NCBI RefSeq assembly: GCF_043944905.1
Contig: NZ_JBIMSN010000052.1
Location: forward strand, 62,001 to 126,000
DNA from: Antrihabitans spumae
Lineage (GTDB): Bacteria > Actinomycetota > Actinomycetes > Mycobacteriales > Mycobacteriaceae
Direction of reading: 5' to 3'
Length of the DNA: 64,000 bases
Below, piece after piece: positions 8,773-17,068 of the stretch; position 1 is the first letter of the stretch; every line of letters begins with the position of its first letter. The position numbers were made by a program, and so were the translations under genes. The notes beneath the pieces were generated by a model, which ran no database searches, was not told the DNA's origin, and was given only the letters and a program-made list of their open reading frames with translations.

Positions 8773-9744
8773 GTGCCGGGGTTCAGCTCTGCAGGTATCG
8801 GACGGTTCGCGACCGTACTCTTGGTCGCGATGTCGTGGCTCGTCGTTTCGGCAGCCGGGGCGTCTGCGAAACCTCTGCCCGCGTCCGATCCGCTGCCCGT
8901 TCCGTACGGGAACGGCTACGCCTTCGGAACGGTCGCAATCAACGACTGGAACGGGAAGGTGCCAGGCGCCGACGACTACGAATGCACGCCGTCGGAAGCG
9001 CATCCGAATCCCGTCGTTCTGGTTGGTTCGACCTTCCTGTCTGCTGCGGTGAACTGGACAGCATTGGCGCCGTACCTCTACAACCAGGGCTATTGCGTCT
9101 ACACGATCAATTACGGACGCAAGATCTACAACGTGCCGCCGGGGATCATCGGCCTCGACCCAGTGGCCAGTTCCGCTCGTGAGGTTGCCGATCTCGTCGC
9201 ACGGGTGCGACAGGCAACAGGCGCCGCGAGGATCGACATGGTCGGTCATTCGCAGGGTGGTTTGGTGTCGCGGTACTTCATCGAACAACTCGGCGGCGCT
9301 GACATCCTCGACAAGATGGTGTTGCTCTCCTCGCCGTACAAGGCGACCGGCCTGCCCGTGGACGTCGCCGCAATTGCACGAAACACCATCCCGCAGAGTG
9401 TGTTCGACGTGATCGAAAACAACGGCGTCGTTCCGCCCATCCCGTTCAATTTCATCAACCCCTACGCACTCGGTCTCGCGACCGACCATCTCACCCCATC
9501 GATCACGTACACGCAGATCACCGACATCGCCGACGAGGTCGGTCTCTACGGTGGACTGACTCCGCCGGCAGGAGCGACCAACGCAAGCATCGAGTACATC
9601 AACCAGGCTTGCCCCACCGACTTCTCGCAGCACTTTGCGCAGCCGTACTCACCGACGGCCGTCGCGATGATCGGGAACGCTTTGGGGACAGCCGAGCAGC
9701 GCCAGCCTGTTCCGTGCACGTTCGTGCCGCTGTACGCGCTCTGA
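8773..9744 (+). CDS. Secreted triacylglycerol lipase / esterase (alpha/beta hydrolase)
   Basis: The GTG start has AAGGAG five bases upstream. The first ~32 residues form a signal peptide with a long hydrophobic core (FATVLLVAMSWLVV) and a likely cut after GASA. The mature protein (~290 residues) resembles extracellular lipases of the LipA/EstA type. An oxyanion region appears at PVVLVGSTF and the nucleophile elbow is GHSQGG (Ser of the catalytic triad). Four or more Cys residues may form disulfides outside the cell. It should release fatty acids from acylglycerols or esters, supplying substrates for uptake. Two palindromes lie directly upstream, so expression is probably regulated. Confidence 0.88.
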   Translation: MPGFSSAGIGRFATVLLVAMSWLVVSAAGASAKPLPASDPLPVPYGNGYAFGTVAINDWNGKVPGADDYECTPSEAHPNPVVLVGSTFLSAAVNWTALAPYLYNQGYCVYTINYGRKIYNVPPGIIGLDPVASSAREVADLVARVRQATGAARIDMVGHSQGGLVSRYFIEQLGGADILDKMVLLSSPYKATGLPVDVAAIARNTIPQSVFDVIENNGVVPPIPFNFINPYALGLATDHLTPSITYTQITDIADEVGLYGGLTPPAGATNASIEYINQACPTDFSQHFAQPYSPTAVAMIGNALGTAEQRQPVPCTFVPLYAL

Positions 9745-9795
9745 TTGTCCGTGGCCGCTCGACACCGTCTTCGGATGGACTGCGTGTGAACTAGA

Positions 9796-10515
9796 GTGCG
9801 ACGAGTGGCGAAGGACAGTACTTCCGCGCGAGGGCGCCTACCCGAATTGAAGGGTGACGCCCGGACGGACCGATGGCGCGAACATCGGGCCGGCGTGAAG
9901 GCTGATCTGATCGAGTCGACCTTGCGTGCCATCGACGAGTTCGGGCCGGACCTGTCCATCGATGACATCATCGGCACCGCTGGAATTCCGCGCCCAAAGT
10001 TGTATCGCTTCTTTCGTGACAAGGAAGAATTGTTCGAAGGCGTCAGCGAACGGGTTCAGGAACTGGTGCTGGAACGGTTGACGCCGCACCTGGTTGTTGC
10101 CGGAGCCGCCCTCGAAGCAGTTCGATCTGGCCTTCGCGCCTATGTCGATCTGGTCGTTGAACGGCCGAATGTGTTTCGCTTCGTGGTCAATTCGCAGTTT
10201 TCCGGCTCCCATTCGGCGACGGATTTGCTGGAGCGTGGGATGGCGCCGGCGGATGCAACCGTCGCCATGCTCGGCTCCATCATCCGGATGCGGGGCGGAA
10301 ACGGTGACAACATGGAGTACTTGGTCGATGCGATACTCGGCGCCGTGGCGCTGAGCGTGCTCCGCTGGTTGAATACGCCGACCATCGAGAAGGATGCTCT
10401 CGTCGACGAGTTGACTGTCATCGTGTGGGGCGCACTGTCTGCATCGGCCGCATCCCGCGGTGTCGTTCTCGATCCCGACGAGGAACTCTCCGTCGTACCG
10501 AATCTCTTTGACTGA
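9796..10515 (+). CDS. TetR-family transcriptional regulator
   Basis: This 239-residue protein has a Lys/Arg-rich leader followed by a TetR HTH at about residues 40-85 (STLRAIDEFGPDLSIDDIIG, then IPRPKLYRFFRDKEELFEG). A helical effector domain follows. The start is GTG 9796, with an in-frame GTG at 9805 as an alternative. It precedes oxygenase cassette 1 by 181 bases on the same strand and is the nearest regulator to the module at 10645-10680, making it a candidate regulator of that cassette (inference from position only). Confidence 0.85.
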   Translation: MRRVAKDSTSARGRLPELKGDARTDRWREHRAGVKADLIESTLRAIDEFGPDLSIDDIIGTAGIPRPKLYRFFRDKEELFEGVSERVQELVLERLTPHLVVAGAALEAVRSGLRAYVDLVVERPNVFRFVVNSQFSGSHSATDLLERGMAPADATVAMLGSIIRMRGGNGDNMEYLVDAILGAVALSVLRWLNTPTIEKDALVDELTVIVWGALSASAASRGVVLDPDEELSVVPNLFD

Positions 10516-10644
10516 CAGAGCGTTCCGGCTCGCTTGAGTTGGCCGGTCCGCTCGGTCGTAGTCTCCGCGTCCGTTCTGAGCCGCGCGCGTAAACCTCTAG
10601 GTCTCGAGCACTTGCCAAACCTTCACTGTGGACTTAGCCTCGTT

Positions 10645-10680
10645 TAGTACGAACTCGTAGTACTAGATACTTACTGTTCG
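10645..10680. promoter_or_regulatory. Conserved promoter module, copy a (oxygenase cassette 1)
   Basis: The stretch contains TAGTAC...GTACTA arms (10645-10650, 10660-10665) and then AGATACTTACTGTTCG at 10665-10680. The latter aligns with GGATACTACCTGTTTG (18912-18927) and with three tandem copies at 37612-37657. The wider order GTAC, GAACT, AGTA, GATACT, TGTTCG is shared among the three places. It lies 16 bases before the ATG of the PF10118 gene at 10697, so it covers or abuts the promoter. Confidence 0.6.
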
Positions 10681-10696
10681 AGGAAAGGCCACGTTC

Positions 10697-11560
10697 ATGG
10701 TGACAACGTCGACACCGCCTGCTGCCTACCCGAAGACGAGGCGAATTCGCTTTCGTTTTGGCGAGGAAAGTGCGGCCGCCAAGTACTTCGTCAACAACGA
10801 TCCGGTGTTCAACCACTTCGTGGCCGGACTTTCGGCATCGTTCCCGCCAGGGGAGGAGTCGTTCATCCGCTCTGTCCGACGGTTTGCCGATCAGATCACC
10901 GACCCGGTGTTGAAGAAGCGGGTCGCAGGGTTCATCGGGCAGGAAGCGATGCACGGACAGGAGCATCGCCGCCTGAACCAGCAACTCGTCGAGTTGGGCT
11001 ACCCGATCGAATGGTTCGACCGAGACTCGGTGAAGCAGAGGCAGATTCGGTTCGAGGATCGCATCCCGGACCGGCTGCATCTGGCGATGACCGCTGCCGC
11101 GGAGCATTACACTGCCGTTCTCGCCGAGCGCGTGCTGTCCAATGACGAGGTCCAGGCAATTCCAGGCGAACCGGAAATGTGGAATCTGCTGAATTGGCAC
11201 GCCTTGGAGGAACTGGAACACAAGTCGGTGGCGTTCGACGTGTACCGAGCAGTCGGCGGATCCGAGCGAATGCGTATCGCAGTGATGGCGGCTGTGCTCG
11301 CGCTGACGATTCCGCTCACATTCACCTCTTTGACGGTGTCGCTTGCACGGGACCCGTATGCCCGTCGCAGTCCCGTAAGACGGGCACGGGAGGCGTACGC
11401 GTTGTTCCGCGGCCCGATGTTCAAAGGCCTGATGCCAGAACTGGCCAAGTACCTTCGCCGCGGCTTCCACCCGGACGATATCGAATCCAACGAACTGCTC
11501 GAGCGCTGGCAGAAGGAACTCTTCGGCACCGAGGGTGTCCTCGTCGATCACCTCAAATAG
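10697..11560 (+). CDS. PF10118-type ferritin-like metal-dependent hydrolase, tandem copy 1
   Basis: The 287-residue protein matches the 'predicted metal-dependent hydrolase' family PF10118. Visible metal-ligand candidates are E in FPPGEESFIRSVRR, E and H in GQEAMHGQEHRR, EH in AAEHYTA, and E/H in WHALEELEHKSVAFDVY. This is a four-helix, ferritin-like pattern suggesting a di-iron site. A GAGGA precedes the ATG at a usable distance. The next gene is a close tandem paralogue, followed by a BVMO, SDR, hydrolase and ferredoxin reductase in one operon. The reaction is unproven. Context suggests an oxygen-activating step on a lipid or ketone rather than hydrolysis. Confidence 0.85.
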   Translation: MVTTSTPPAAYPKTRRIRFRFGEESAAAKYFVNNDPVFNHFVAGLSASFPPGEESFIRSVRRFADQITDPVLKKRVAGFIGQEAMHGQEHRRLNQQLVELGYPIEWFDRDSVKQRQIRFEDRIPDRLHLAMTAAAEHYTAVLAERVLSNDEVQAIPGEPEMWNLLNWHALEELEHKSVAFDVYRAVGGSERMRIAVMAAVLALTIPLTFTSLTVSLARDPYARRSPVRRAREAYALFRGPMFKGLMPELAKYLRRGFHPDDIESNELLERWQKELFGTEGVLVDHLK

Positions 11561-11588
11561 ATTCCATCGCTACAACTTAGGAATAGTC

Positions 11589-12485
11589 ATGGTTTCACAC
11601 CACAACGGAGTGGTTTCGACCGAACATGTCCAGTCCCGCCCGTACCCGAAGGTGCGACGAATGAGATTCCGGTTCGGTCAACCCGAACCCATGCATCATC
11701 ATTTCGTCGAAGGTCACATCGTCTGGAGTCACCTGGCCGCGATGCTGTCGGCCAGCTTTCCGCCCGGCGAGGAATCTTTCATCCGCTCGGTTCGACGGTT
11801 CTCCGATCAGGTCACCGACCCGGTGTTGAAGAAGCGGGTCGCCGGGTTCATCGGCCAGGAGGCGGTGCACGGCCACGAACACCGGCAACTCAACGAACAA
11901 CTCGTCGAGGTCGGATATCCGATGGTTCGCCTCCTGATGTTCGGACCGGAGAGCAGGCGCCAGAAATGGTTGGTCCGAGGGGAGAACGTACTGCCGGGCT
12001 ACGTTCACCTTGCGTTGACCGCCGCGGCCGAGCACTACACCGCGACTGTCGGGGAGCGATTGCTGTCGAGCGAAGAGCTGCAATCGATTCCGGGTGATCC
12101 CGAGACGTGGCATTTGCTGAACTGGCATGCCATGGAAGAGCTGGAGCACAAGTCCGTCGCGTTCGATGTCTATCGCGCGGTCGGTGGCCCGGAGTCGGTG
12201 CGCATCGGCGTCATGGCGTTTATGTACTTCTTCACCATCCCGTTCGTGTCGGCAGGGGTGTTGGCGTCGATATTGACCGATCCCAGCGCGTGGCGACCGA
12301 TCACGGTCACTCGACAGGCTGTCGACGTCTATCGCGGGCCCTTGGTCCGCGGGTTGATGGCAGACCTGCGCAAATATCTGAAGCCGGGGTTCCATCCAGA
12401 CGACATCGATACCAACGAGGTCCTCGAGAAGTGGCAACGGGAGCTGTTCGGTACCGACGGCGTCCTCCAAGATCGCGTCAAATAG
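11589..12485 (+). CDS. PF10118-type ferritin-like metal-dependent hydrolase, tandem copy 2
   Basis: This 298-residue protein is a clear duplicate of the preceding gene. The stretches SFPPGEESFIRSVRR, DPVLKKRVAGFIGQEA, AAAEHYTA and EELEHKSVAFDVYRAVGG are nearly identical. All candidate metal ligands of copy 1 are kept, so both copies may be active. A hydrophobic segment around residues 210-235 (VMAFMYFFTIPFVSAGVLAS) may be membrane-embedded. The ATG at 11589 has AGGAA just upstream. The gene sits 28 bases after copy 1 and 23 bases before the BVMO. The pair may form a heterodimer, which is inference. Confidence 0.85.
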   Translation: MVSHHNGVVSTEHVQSRPYPKVRRMRFRFGQPEPMHHHFVEGHIVWSHLAAMLSASFPPGEESFIRSVRRFSDQVTDPVLKKRVAGFIGQEAVHGHEHRQLNEQLVEVGYPMVRLLMFGPESRRQKWLVRGENVLPGYVHLALTAAAEHYTATVGERLLSSEELQSIPGDPETWHLLNWHAMEELEHKSVAFDVYRAVGGPESVRIGVMAFMYFFTIPFVSAGVLASILTDPSAWRPITVTRQAVDVYRGPLVRGLMADLRKYLKPGFHPDDIDTNEVLEKWQRELFGTDGVLQDRVK

Positions 12486-12508
12486 GCCCTCGGGCAGGAC
12501 GGAAACCC

Positions 12509-14086
12509 ATGAGCACAACCACAGACGTCGAGCCTGCACCCACAGCGCAGCGACGCATCCCCGACTACGAAGTTGTCGTCATCGGCGCGGGATTCGGCGG
12601 TATCGGTACCGGCATCGCGTTGCAACGCCAGGGTATTCACGACTTCGTCATCCTCGACGAATGGGATCAGGTCGGCGGCACGTGGCACGCCAATACCTAT
12701 CCCGGTGTCGCGGTGGACATCCCGTCGTTCATCTACAGCTTCTCCTTCGAGCAGCGTGGCAACTGGTCGCGTGTCTTCGCTCCAGGTAGCGAACTGAAGG
12801 ACTATGCGGACGACGTCGTCGACAAGTACGGGTTGCGAGACAAGTTGCGGCTGAACACAAATGTCACGTCCGCGGTGTACGACGAATACAACGGAGTCTG
12901 GCGGCTCGCGACCGACGGCGGCGGCGAGATCACCGGTCGCTACATCGCTATGGCGATCGGCGGCCTGGAGCGGCCGAAAATGCCGGCGATACCCGGACTC
13001 GACAGCTTCGGTGGCACGCTGATGCACACCGCGCTGTGTGATCACGACGTGGCGCTGGCCGGCAAACGGGTGGCGGTGATCGGAACCGGCGCCACATCGC
13101 TGCAATTGGTGCCTGCCATCGCCGACGAGGTCGGTCACCTCACCGTCTTCCAGCGGACTCCTATCTGGGTGTTCAAGAAGCGCGACGCCGAGGTCGGTTC
13201 CGTCGGCCGACAAATCATGGAGCGCAAACGAATTCGGTCGGCAGTCAGGCTCATCGGCACAGTCGCTACCGAGCTCGCTATGAGCGGAATGCTCACCGGA
13301 CCGAGCTGGATGGTCGATTCGACGCGAAAGATGTTGGAGGGTCCGGCGCGGAAGTGGATGCGCAGCCAGGTCGACGATCCGGTCGTTCGCGAAAAGCTCA
13401 TCCATACCTATGGGCTCGGCTGCAAGCGACCGTCGATGTCGAACGACTATCTGAAGACCTTCAACCGACCCGACGTCAGTTTGGTGACCGACTCGATCGA
13501 CCGCATCACCGAAAACGGGGTGGTGACTGCCGACGGCGTCGAACACGAAACCGACGTCCTGATCTGCGCGACCGGTTTCAAGCTGTGGGAAAAAGGCGCG
13601 GTGCCACCGTTCCCCGTCGTCGGACGCGATGGCAAGGATCTCGAAGAATTCTGGGATACGAACAGATACCAGGCGTACCAGGGTGTTTCGATGCCGGGCT
13701 TCCCGAACATCTTCACGATCACGGGTCCGTACGGGTTCGTTCTCGGCTCGTACCTGTGGATGATCGAAGCGACAGCAGCGCATCTGAGCCGCGCGATCGC
13801 CGAGACGAAACGCCGCGGCGCGACGACGTGTGAAATTCGGCAGGACGTCCACGACGACTACTTCCAGAAATGCCTGAAGCGGCAGGAACGCAACTTTCTG
13901 TTCACGCCGACCTGCGCAGGGTCCAACACCTATTACATCGACGACAAGGGGGATTCGCCGTTCCGGCCGTCGACACACGGCGAAATGTACTGGGAAAACC
14001 GACATTACGACCTCGACGTATACCAGTACGGCGTCGCGGCCGCCGAATCGCTCGACCGCTCGGTGGCAGCCAAGGAGACGGTGTGA
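12509..14086 (+). CDS. Baeyer-Villiger-type flavin monooxygenase (fingerprint Trp replaced by Cys)
   Basis: 525 residues. An FAD-binding Rossmann motif, GAGFGGIGTG, lies at about 23-32, followed by the usual VGGTWHANTYPGVAVD segment. A second dinucleotide (NADPH) motif is GTGATSLQ. The family fingerprint FxGxxxHxxxW reads FGGTLMHTALCD, with Cys (codon TGT at 13037-13039) where Trp is expected. A single TGG to TGT change would explain it. Class B BVMOs insert oxygen next to a ketone to give an ester or lactone. The start is the ATG with a GGA-rich site upstream. It is translationally linked to the SDR by a GTGA overlap. The changed fingerprint may weaken activity. Confidence 0.88.
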   Translation: MSTTTDVEPAPTAQRRIPDYEVVVIGAGFGGIGTGIALQRQGIHDFVILDEWDQVGGTWHANTYPGVAVDIPSFIYSFSFEQRGNWSRVFAPGSELKDYADDVVDKYGLRDKLRLNTNVTSAVYDEYNGVWRLATDGGGEITGRYIAMAIGGLERPKMPAIPGLDSFGGTLMHTALCDHDVALAGKRVAVIGTGATSLQLVPAIADEVGHLTVFQRTPIWVFKKRDAEVGSVGRQIMERKRIRSAVRLIGTVATELAMSGMLTGPSWMVDSTRKMLEGPARKWMRSQVDDPVVREKLIHTYGLGCKRPSMSNDYLKTFNRPDVSLVTDSIDRITENGVVTADGVEHETDVLICATGFKLWEKGAVPPFPVVGRDGKDLEEFWDTNRYQAYQGVSMPGFPNIFTITGPYGFVLGSYLWMIEATAAHLSRAIAETKRRGATTCEIRQDVHDDYFQKCLKRQERNFLFTPTCAGSNTYYIDDKGDSPFRPSTHGEMYWENRHYDLDVYQYGVAAAESLDRSVAAKETV

Positions 14087-15027
14087 AGATCAATGGTTTG
14101 AGACCGACATTGGTAGTTGTGACCGGAGCGGGCAGTGGCATCGGTCGCGCGACCGCGATCAGGTTTGCCAAAAATGGCGCCCACGTGATCGTTTCCGATC
14201 TCGACCTCGATGCAGCGCTGGCAACGACCGCGATGATTCGGGCGCAGGGCCATACCGCGTCCGCGTCCAGGCTGGATGTCACCAAGCCGGACGAGTGGGA
14301 AACCTTCGCCAGAGACGTTCTTGCCGACCACGGCGTAGTGGACGTGTTGGTGAACAACGCGGGCATGCTGGTCGGCGGTGCATTCCTCGATCTCACGCCG
14401 GCCGACTGGGACCGTCAGCTCAGCGTCAACCTCATGGGTGTCGTCCACGGCTGCCGAGTATTCGGTTCGCAGATGATCGAGCGTGGCGAAGGCGGCCACA
14501 TCGTGAACATCGCTTCGGCCGCGGCGTTCACACCCACTCCGGTCATGTCGCCGTACTCGGTGTCCAAAGCTGGCGTGAAAATGCTGACAGAGTGCCTACG
14601 ACTCGAGTTCGGCCCCAAAGGCATCGGCGTCAGCGCCATCTGCCCCGGCGTAATCAATACCAACATCGGACAGAACTCGATCACGGTCGGTGTCGACAGC
14701 GAGCTCGTCGAACGCGGAAAACAGATCAGCAAGCAGATTCAGGAGTTCGCCGAGCGGCTTCCTTTCTCTCCCATGAGTCCCGATCTCGTTGCGCGGGCTG
14801 CTGTTCGAGCTGTTCGGTTCGACCTTGCCGTCGTTCCGGTTCGAACCGAAGCCTGGCTCGGCTACTTCATGCTCAGGATCGCGCCGGGAATCAACCGGCG
14901 TATTGCGCAACCCTTCTCGATCGAGACGATGGAGAAGGTGGGCACGCGCGTCTTGAATCGCTTCGCGTCGCCGCCCGACAAGCGCGAAGCCAAGCCGACG
15001 AGCGTGCCGATCGGAAGCAGCCGATGA
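14083..15027 (+). CDS. Short-chain dehydrogenase/reductase (cassette 1)
   Basis: 314 residues with the classical SDR pattern: cofactor loop TGAGSGIGRA at about 12-21, NNAG at about 90, a catalytic-type Ser in IASAAA, and Y-x3-K in SPYSVSKAG. A C-terminal extension of about 60 residues is shared with membrane-associated mycobacterial SDRs. The GTG start overlaps the BVMO stop and has AAGGAG five bases before it. Its own stop overlaps the hydrolase ATG. It probably interconverts a secondary alcohol and a ketone, either feeding or draining the BVMO. Confidence 0.9.
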   Translation: MKINGLRPTLVVVTGAGSGIGRATAIRFAKNGAHVIVSDLDLDAALATTAMIRAQGHTASASRLDVTKPDEWETFARDVLADHGVVDVLVNNAGMLVGGAFLDLTPADWDRQLSVNLMGVVHGCRVFGSQMIERGEGGHIVNIASAAAFTPTPVMSPYSVSKAGVKMLTECLRLEFGPKGIGVSAICPGVINTNIGQNSITVGVDSELVERGKQISKQIQEFAERLPFSPMSPDLVARAAVRAVRFDLAVVPVRTEAWLGYFMLRIAPGINRRIAQPFSIETMEKVGTRVLNRFASPPDKREAKPTSVPIGSSR

Positions 15028-15938
15028 GCAAGATAGCGCGGATCGCGCAGCGGACGGAGTATCGGTTTCCGCGTCCCGACGACGCGTGGCTCCATGTCAC
15101 CGAATGGGGTTCGCCCCAACCTGATGTCACGATCGTCCTTGCCCACGGTTGGACGTTGTCGAGTCAGGGTTGGGAAGACGTTGCAGAACTTTTGATTGCG
15201 GCAGACCCGACCCTTCGTGTGATCGCATACGACCATCGTGGGCACGGTAAGTCAGCGAAAACGGTTGCATCGCTGGAGCTTCTGGCAGACGACCTCGCGG
15301 CTCTCGTCGATGCGGTCGTTCCGGTCGGACCGATCGTCTTCGGTGGACACTCGATGGGTGGCATGACGATGATGGCGCTCGCCGAGCGGCATCCACGGTT
15401 GGTTGCGGAGCGGGCGGTCGGGGTTGCATTCGTCTCTACCGCTGCGGGAAATCTGTTGGGGCAGTACCGAACTCTGCCGGGCTATCAACGCTTGGCGGCG
15501 GCGGTGCTCGCGATCTCGGCCCGGGTGAAGCTGCCGAGCAGGCCGCTGTTCCTTGCGCGGCAGGGAACACGACGCGGACTGTTCGGTGCCCGGCCCCGGC
15601 GACATGACATGGACCGGGCGGTTCTACAAGCGGCACAGGCGAATCCCCGTAGTGTCGCAGCGCTCGGCGGCTCGATTCTGGACCATGATCGACACTCCGT
15701 TCTCTCGGCGTTCGACGGTCTGGAAGTGGTGGTCATGACCGGCTCGCGAGACCGTCTGACGACAGTCGAGCACGCTCGCATCATCGGGCAGCACGTCGCG
15801 GGCAGCAGGGTATTGATCTTCCGCGATTCCGGACACTATCTGCCCTACGAGCGGCGCGAAGAAGTCACGGCACAGTTACTCGGGATGGCCACGAAAGCAC
15901 GCGTAGCCGTGCCGGATTGGGCGGGAGCGGCAGGATGA
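15024..15938 (+). CDS. Alpha/beta hydrolase (cassette 1)
   Basis: 304 residues. The oxyanion-hole stretch is VLAHGWTLS, the nucleophile elbow GHSMGG, and the acid/His end is GSRDRLT ... DSGHYLP, so a full Ser-Asp-His triad is plausible. ATGA overlap with the SDR upstream and with the reductase downstream places it inside one operon. In the proposed pathway it would cleave the ester formed by the BVMO. The C-terminal 20 residues are low-complexity and variable. Confidence 0.88.
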   Translation: MSKIARIAQRTEYRFPRPDDAWLHVTEWGSPQPDVTIVLAHGWTLSSQGWEDVAELLIAADPTLRVIAYDHRGHGKSAKTVASLELLADDLAALVDAVVPVGPIVFGGHSMGGMTMMALAERHPRLVAERAVGVAFVSTAAGNLLGQYRTLPGYQRLAAAVLAISARVKLPSRPLFLARQGTRRGLFGARPRRHDMDRAVLQAAQANPRSVAALGGSILDHDRHSVLSAFDGLEVVVMTGSRDRLTTVEHARIIGQHVAGSRVLIFRDSGHYLPYERREEVTAQLLGMATKARVAVPDWAGAAG

Positions 15939-17002
15939 ATGCCCGTGCACATCAGGTCACCGTGTTCGAGGTGATCAAGGAGACCGCCGATGCCGTCACC
16001 CTCGTCCTCGATGTGCCCCAGGCTGTTCAGGCGAAGTTCATCTATTCACCCGGACAGTTTCTGACGCTGCGAATCCCGAGCGAGCAGGAGGGCCGCGGCG
16101 GGTCCGTCGCGCGGTGCTACTCGTTGTCCAGCAGTCCACACAGCGAAGACAGGCCGGCGGTCACCGTGAAACGCACGGCGGGCGGATACGCGTCCAACTG
16201 GATATGTGACAACGTCGCCGTCGACACCGTTCTCACCGTATTGGAACCGTCCGGCTCGTTCGTCCCACGTTCTCTCGATGCCGACGTATTGCTGTGTGCT
16301 GCGGGTAGCGGAATCACCCCGGTCGTGTCGATTGCGAAATCCATCTTGACGGCGGGGTCCGGCGACGTCGCGCTGTTCTATGCGAACCGTGACCGGGAGT
16401 CGGTGATCTTCGCCTGGGTGTTGGACGAGTTGGCGGCGAGCTTCCCAGGCAGGCTGACGATTGTCGACTGGATGGAAGAAGATCAGGGTCTGCCGGGAAG
16501 TGCGGACATCGCCGCGCTCGCTCGCCCCTTTGCCAACCGTGACGTATATATTTGCGGGCCAGCGGGTTTCACGGCTACCACGCGCACAGCTCTTGCGCAG
16601 TTGGCTGTCCCGCCATCGCGAATCCGCAACGAGGAGTACCGCTCGTTGGAGGTGGATCCGTTTGCCGAACCCGAGGTCAGGGTGGCGTCGTCACCCAAGG
16701 CCGGCCGCACCGCCGCACCCGGAGCTCACACCGCGACAATCGAATTCGAAGGCGAGACTTACGACATCGATTGGCCGAAGAACGAGCCGTTACTCGATGT
16801 GTTGCTCGCCAAGGGGCTCGACGTGCCGTACGTGTGCCGGGAGTCAGCCTGTGGGACGTGCGTGTGCTCGGTCCGCAGTGGACGAACTCGTATGTTGCTC
16901 AACGAATCTCTGATCGACGAGGAACTCGACCGCGGGTTGACGTTGGCGTGCCAGACCGTTCCGGAGGCTGATGGAGTGCACATCGCGTTCGATCAGGATT
17001 GA
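15935..17002 (+). CDS. KshB-like ferredoxin reductase (FAD, NAD and plant-type [2Fe-2S] domains), cassette 1
   Basis: 355 residues in three parts. The FAD-binding barrel contains RCYSLSSSP. The NAD-binding domain has AAGSGITP and the C-terminal side CGPAGF. A plant-type ferredoxin domain carries four cysteines in CRESACGTC...LACQ. This matches the reductase components of multi-part oxygenases such as KshB (3-ketosteroid 9-alpha-hydroxylase reductase). No Rieske oxygenase is nearby, so the electron acceptor may be the PF10118 di-iron-type proteins of the same operon (inference). It ends at the strong hairpin at 17010-17060. A paralogue lies at 42213-43259 in cassette 2. Confidence 0.9.
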   Translation: MNARAHQVTVFEVIKETADAVTLVLDVPQAVQAKFIYSPGQFLTLRIPSEQEGRGGSVARCYSLSSSPHSEDRPAVTVKRTAGGYASNWICDNVAVDTVLTVLEPSGSFVPRSLDADVLLCAAGSGITPVVSIAKSILTAGSGDVALFYANRDRESVIFAWVLDELAASFPGRLTIVDWMEEDQGLPGSADIAALARPFANRDVYICGPAGFTATTRTALAQLAVPPSRIRNEEYRSLEVDPFAEPEVRVASSPKAGRTAAPGAHTATIEFEGETYDIDWPKNEPLLDVLLAKGLDVPYVCRESACGTCVCSVRSGRTRMLLNESLIDEELDRGLTLACQTVPEADGVHIAFDQD

Positions 17003-17009
17003 ACCCAGC

Positions 17010-17060
17010 GAAATAGTGTTGGTTTCCTCCCGGAATCCGGGAGTAAACCAACACTATTTC
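17010..17060. terminator. Long bidirectional hairpin terminator
   Basis: A 51-base inverted repeat. Sixteen perfectly paired outer bases (GAAATAGTGTTGGTTT with AAACCAACACTATTTC) enclose an inner CTCCCGG/CCGGGAG stem with a three-base loop AAT. It sits between the convergent reductase (ends 17002) and the EphD gene (ends 17069), so it can end both transcripts. Confidence 0.85.
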
Positions 17061-17068
17061 CGTCTGTG

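Noticed and set aside
12329..14005. Long open frame (558 codons) on the minus strand
   Set aside because: It lies wholly under the well-supported BVMO gene and reads as Arg/His/Asp-rich text with no domain, as expected for an antisense shadow in high-GC DNA.
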